Assembly: GCA_021779635.1 (NCBI GenBank)
Contig: JAJYAH010000055.1
Span: 1 to 17,095 of the forward strand
DNA: 17,095 nt
Direction: 5' to 3'
From: Pseudomonadota bacterium
GTDB lineage: Bacteria; Pseudomonadota; Alphaproteobacteria; Rhizobiales; Xanthobacteraceae
Shown here: positions 15,401 to 17,095 of the stretch, piece by piece
Layout of the letters: every line of letters starts with the position of its first letter
Numbering within the stretch: position 1 is the first letter of the stretch
Notes under the pieces: model-generated
Database searches by the model: none
What the model was told of the DNA's origin: nothing
What the model saw: only the letters and a program-made list of their open reading frames with translations
Translations under genes and position numbers: made by a program

Positions 15401-15687
15401 CCATGGCGATTTTTGCCGAAGCCGGCATTTTGTCCTTTCAAGGTGCGTCCGCCATAGCCGATGCGATTGCCCAACTTGAGCGGACCATTGAAATGGCCAC
15501 CAGGCTCGAAGCCAAGCCCCTGCTGGGAATGGCGAAAGGAACATTGGCTCGTCTATTGGCCAATTCAGGCAGGAAAGCTGAGGCACAAGACGCACTCGCC
15601 CAGGCAATTGAGCTGTTTGCGAAGTCGAAAATGACTATCCAACTCGAACGTGCTAAGGCAACCCTCTCCAAGTTTTCAGATTTGTGA
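12475..15687 (+). CDS. Zinc ribbon / class III cyclase domain / AAA ATPase / TPR signalling protein
   Basis: A 1070-residue cytoplasmic fusion. Residues 3-20 form a zinc ribbon (Cys3, Cys6, Cys17, Cys20). About residues 45-215 are a class III nucleotide cyclase homology domain with both metal-binding aspartates (Asp53 in LCADLQRS, Asp97 in GGDGLIALFG). The usual GD-x-V-N-x-A-x-R block instead reads GGPAVHLVKR, with His167 at the transition-state Asn site and Arg171 kept. I recall that large cyclase-ATPase fusions often have His there, so activity is uncertain. From about residue 237 (FVGRAEE) comes an AAA/STAND-like ATPase with Walker A GTAGIGKS (265-272) and Walker B ILLLEDLHW (386-394). The last 400 or so residues are helical TPR-type repeats. 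It is followed at 26 bases by an unknown small gene and then a Crp-like regulator. It may sense a ligand through the TPRs and make cAMP or a similar nucleotide. Confidence 0.88.
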   Translation: MSCQVCLSTLKAGDLYCPSCGAVVPEHLAKPQVAEVRDRIAGERKYLTVLCADLQRSTDLISELDPEAAISRLEPALIAMRTAVRRNRGIVSKEGGDGLIALFGAPHADDNHAVLACHAAVELVRRIKLLGDPAIRVRVGVHSGYVVAHVIEADFSSIYEAGGPAVHLVKRIEGAAQAGQILVSESCQNLSAGLVTFNALPPKRLEGFSAPVPCYELLEISGLTRWRARSTKGLSAFVGRAEEMSLLERAARDVGSFGQIIALVGTAGIGKSRMAHEFVGGLREKDWQILEAEGNPLEQAVPFALLKKLLQRALQMGNIAPTSVSESPEGLAPAHSDLWPAALRAVLDQPVNDPRWNELEPLLRRRTIIDAVRHTIEKVIAAQPTILLLEDLHWIDGQSETAIEALMSLAAGHPLLVLLTWRTEDTPGCLARLDVRRIWLRSLDIPSANALLDGLLGTAPELDALKAHVLRHTGQVPLFIEEVARQLVNRGILKGDAGRFAAKAPWDALEIPPTVQGVIASRIDRLAKEDKALLQLAAVVGPRVSTRLLGAVTGMPAAQLQSRLWSLEILDFLVESRWLASPEHEFAHDLIREVAYDSILRSQREQLHRQILTALEAGCAGREEEVAEALCHHAVKAQDWPKADHYGQLAARKALTRSAFRDATEYFQIAMDAVEKLPASIRREQRAIDLRIEARMAFSPFGRTAEWLELCLDAEARSEKIGDESRRLASVAVRAAALNFYGIPYEAITAGEQAVALADRLADATWLGFAEYGLGQAYFLAGRYREAEHRLNQASARFANAPANVPPGTTGSSLLVLCCMMKAVISASVGDFDQSERYSIQATDLAEESGLSYDLIAADYSRGLVQTLQGNLEEAEGALAEAASLSRENEVRLFLPLVLCGLGNLYLQTGRPAEAKDILFEAKDEAEALGHATSSLLASVYLASAHAHLGDPTRGLEIARACQAGAKQKGYQAIEAMAIFAEAGILSFQGASAIADAIAQLERTIEMATRLEAKPLLGMAKGTLARLLANSGRKAEAQDALAQAIELFAKSKMTIQLERAKATLSKFSDL

Positions 15688-15713
15688 CAAATTGATCATC
15701 AAGGGAGTTAAAC

Positions 15714-16103
15714 ATGTCGGGTGTCGTTTATGGCGGAAAATTTGAGCAAACGATGAATGAATTGTGCAGCCCTAACAACATTACCGCGACGGCAAAGAAG
15801 TTCGCGGACCTGGAAAAGCAACACGGGCCATATAATTTCGGGAGATTTGCGAGATTGTTAATGCCAAATCCAAGCGATTTTGCGAATTGGGAGAAGGATG
15901 CAGGTGGCATACCGGAACCGATCCGCAATCGCCTTACCGAGATCATTTCCGCCAATCTAAGGTCCGCCACACCGCTACCGGTCGTCTTGAAAGTCGGCGA
16001 AAACGTCGATGCAACCCACGATCTGATCGTCAAGACGTTTGCGCACAAAGGCAACATCTACATCGGCATTCACATGCTTTGCCCAAATCCGGAATTGAAA
16101 TGA
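15714..16103 (+). CDS. Hypothetical 129-residue protein between cyclase and Crp-like genes
   Basis: I do not recognise a family. The gene is well supported: AGGGAG (15702-15707) lies six bases before the ATG at 15714, the frame is clean to the TGA at 16101-16103, and it sits 26 bases after the cyclase gene in the same direction. The product is soluble, with no signal peptide or membrane helix. It has a mixed helical first half (FEQTMNELCSPNNITATAKK, FADLEKQHGPYNFGRFARLL) and a C-terminal part that looks like beta strands (PLPVVLKVGENVDATHDLIV, GNIYIGIHMLCPN). The second half could be a small alpha/beta binding domain. Base composition is more A/T-rich than neighbouring genes, possibly a later arrival. 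The conserved position suggests a role with the cyclase or the regulator, but this is only context. Confidence 0.78.
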   Translation: MSGVVYGGKFEQTMNELCSPNNITATAKKFADLEKQHGPYNFGRFARLLMPNPSDFANWEKDAGGIPEPIRNRLTEIISANLRSATPLPVVLKVGENVDATHDLIVKTFAHKGNIYIGIHMLCPNPELK

Positions 16104-16112
16104 TCGGTTTCC

Positions 16113-16135
16113 GGAGCCGCGCATTGCCGGCTCCG
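16113..16135. repeat. Short inverted repeat between the small gene and the Crp-like gene
   Basis: GGAGCCG and CGGCTCC pair across an eight-base loop in the 52-base gap. There is no T run, so it is not a standard terminator. It may be an RNA-stability or processing hairpin between two cotranscribed genes, or chance. Confidence 0.35.
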
Positions 16136-16155
16136 CATCTGGAGTCTTAACAAGC

Positions 16156-16890
16156 GTGCCTCAGGACAAGACCCGTGAAGCTCGCGGATTGCCGAGCAGC
16201 AAATTGGCGGTGCTGCGCAAGCATCCGATCTTCTGCGATCTTGAGCCGGAGGCCCTTGACCAGCTCTGCCGCTACGCCAGACATGCCACGTTCAAGCGGG
16301 GAGCGGCTCTCTTTTCCAAGGGAGATCCCGGTACCAGCTTGTTCACTGTGGTGAGCGGCACGGTGAAGATGAGTGTTTCGTCCGCAGACGGCCGCAGCGC
16401 GATTTTCAATCTCATCGGTGCGGGCGAGATTTTCGGCGAAATCGCATTGCTCGACGGGCTGGCACGGACCACGGATGCGACCGCAAACACCAATTGCGAG
16501 GTCCTGGTCCTGGACCGGCGCGAATTTCTTCCCTTTATGCGAAGCCAGCCGGCGCTGTCGATGAAATTCATCGAGCTGCTTTGCACGCGTCTGCGGTGGA
16601 CCAGCGACCAGCTGGAACAGGTCATTCTTCAGAACCTGCCGGGTCGGCTCGCCAGCGCGCTCATTCGCCTGACCGAGAAACACAAGCTTGAGCCGGCAGG
16701 CCGGACCGTCGCCGTCACCCAGCAGGAAATCAGCGAGATGGTGGGCATGACCCGCGAAAGCATCAACAAGCAGTTGCGGGTCTGGGCAGCCCGCAACTGG
16801 GTTCGCCTCGAACACGGGGCCATTGTTGTGCTCAACGCCCAACCGCTTGAAATGCTGGCCGAGGCGGGATCTGGCAACGACGGCGATTAG
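16156..16890 (+). CDS. Crp/Fnr family transcription regulator
   Basis: A 244-residue DNA-binding regulator. Residues about 25-145 form the cyclic-nucleotide-binding beta roll. The phosphate-binding cassette reads FGEIALLDGLARTTDATA, with Gly94-Glu95 and Arg104-Thr105 at the positions that hold cAMP in E. coli Crp, so nucleotide binding is plausible. The long dimer helix follows. The C-terminal helix-turn-helix reads VTQQEISEMVGMTRESINKQ; its recognition helix carries Arg200, Glu201 and Lys205, comparable with the R-E-x-x-x-R of Crp that reads TGTGA. There is no N-terminal cysteine cluster, so it is not an Fnr oxygen sensor. The start is the GTG at 16156, with a ribosome-binding site (GGAG at 16141-16144) slightly far. 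It lies in the same direction as the cyclase gene, and a perfect Crp-type palindrome lies 87 bases after its stop. Confidence 0.9.
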   Translation: MPQDKTREARGLPSSKLAVLRKHPIFCDLEPEALDQLCRYARHATFKRGAALFSKGDPGTSLFTVVSGTVKMSVSSADGRSAIFNLIGAGEIFGEIALLDGLARTTDATANTNCEVLVLDRREFLPFMRSQPALSMKFIELLCTRLRWTSDQLEQVILQNLPGRLASALIRLTEKHKLEPAGRTVAVTQQEISEMVGMTRESINKQLRVWAARNWVRLEHGAIVVLNAQPLEMLAEAGSGNDGD

Positions 16891-16955
16891 AGCATTTTTC
16901 AGCGCAAGGCTGCGCCGCACGTGATGCCGGGTGGATACGGTTCCCGCGCCGTCCC
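16889..16955. repeat. Degenerate relative of the intergenic palindromic repeat
   Basis: The stretch contains GGGTGGATAC-GGTTC-CGCG (about 16929-16949), closely resembling GGGGTGGATACCGGTTCGCG in the repeat at 7264-7366, and a small hairpin GCGCA-AGGC-TGCGC (16902-16915). It looks like a decayed fragment of the same element family just after the Crp-like gene. Confidence 0.4.
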
Positions 16956-16977
16956 AATGTCCGTTACCGGCTGCGAC

Positions 16978-16993
16978 TGTGAAGCAGGTCACA
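16978..16993. promoter_or_regulatory. Perfect Crp-type operator TGTGA-N6-TCACA
   Basis: TGTGA (16978-16982), six bases AGCAGG, then TCACA (16989-16993) is an exact match to the classical Crp half-site pair with the correct spacing. It lies between the Crp-like gene and the next ATG at 17054, centred 68 bases before that ATG, as expected for an activator site of that gene. It could also serve autoregulation. Binding by the adjacent regulator is inference from the recognition-helix residues. Confidence 0.65.
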
Positions 16994-17053
16994 TTGCTCT
17001 TGCATGCCTTGAGCTAAGCCAAGCCCAGATACATCCGCACGATGGAGGTAGCT

Positions 17054-17095
17054 ATGCATGGTTCGTTCGACAGAGCTGGCGAATCCGGCAATCGC
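17054..17095 (+). CDS. Start of an unknown gene, cut by the window end
   Basis: GGAGG (17044-17048) lies five bases ahead of the ATG at 17054, an optimal ribosome-binding site. The frame is open for the remaining 14 codons, reading MHGSFDRAGESGNR. Too little is visible to name a product. Its position just behind a perfect Crp-type operator makes it the most likely target of the neighbouring regulator. Confidence 0.55.
   Translation, partial: MHGSFDRAGESGNR

Noticed and set aside
15692..15702. TTGATCATCAA palindrome before the 129-residue gene
   Set aside because: It resembles Fnr half-sites, but the spacer is one base rather than four, and it abuts the ribosome-binding site.
1..17095. tRNA, rRNA, CRISPR arrays, insertion sequences, prophage genes
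   Set aside because: None could be recognised by reading both strands; the broken genes show no flanking terminal repeats or transposase.

Overview
The window looks like chromosomal DNA from a Bradyrhizobium/Rhodopseudomonas-type alphaproteobacterium (Nitrobacteraceae). This rests on the high-GC coding style, protein families I associate with that group (Kup, arginase, large cyclase-ATPase-TPR fusions, MBOAT/SGNH pairs), and a composite palindromic intergenic repeat at 7264-7366 of a kind I recall from these genomes. No rRNA, tRNA, CRISPR array, integrase or transposase is visible.

Layout, left to right. (1) 1-2503: the 3' end of an MFS symporter gene, then a Kup potassium uptake transporter. 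(2) 2681-6141: a diheme cytochrome c preceded by a 10-codon leader frame, a convergent NRAMP-like metal transporter with an unusual metal-site sequence, and a divergently transcribed arginase with a complete set of Mn ligands. (3) 6142-8001: a gene-poor stretch of very small, mostly membrane-anchored proteins, together with a tandem palindrome, a strong orphan terminator, a composite palindromic repeat and a chain of overlapping mini-ORFs. (4) 8069-10329: an MBOAT acyltransferase followed by an SGNH-like protein, a typical pair for O-acetylating a surface or secreted polysaccharide. (5) 10386-12431: one intact GNAT acetyltransferase, a second GNAT gene broken by a one-base frameshift, an orphan terminator, a 44-residue membrane peptide, a DUF805-like membrane protein and a probable frameshifted small gene. 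(6) 12475-17095: a 1070-residue zinc-ribbon/class III cyclase/AAA ATPase/TPR protein, an unrecognised 129-residue protein, a Crp-type regulator with a cyclic-nucleotide-binding cassette, a perfect TGTGA-N6-TCACA palindrome, and the start of a gene that runs off the window.

The most interesting unit is the last one. A possible nucleotide cyclase, or an ATPase-controlled degenerate cyclase, sits in the same direction as a Crp-like protein whose recognition helix carries the Arg-Glu pair expected to read TGTGA. The only perfect TGTGA-N6-TCACA site I found lies between that regulator and the next gene. This suggests a local second-messenger circuit with a small unknown protein in the middle. The second theme is the cluster of tiny overlapping reading frames at 7436-8001, which standard gene calling would largely miss.
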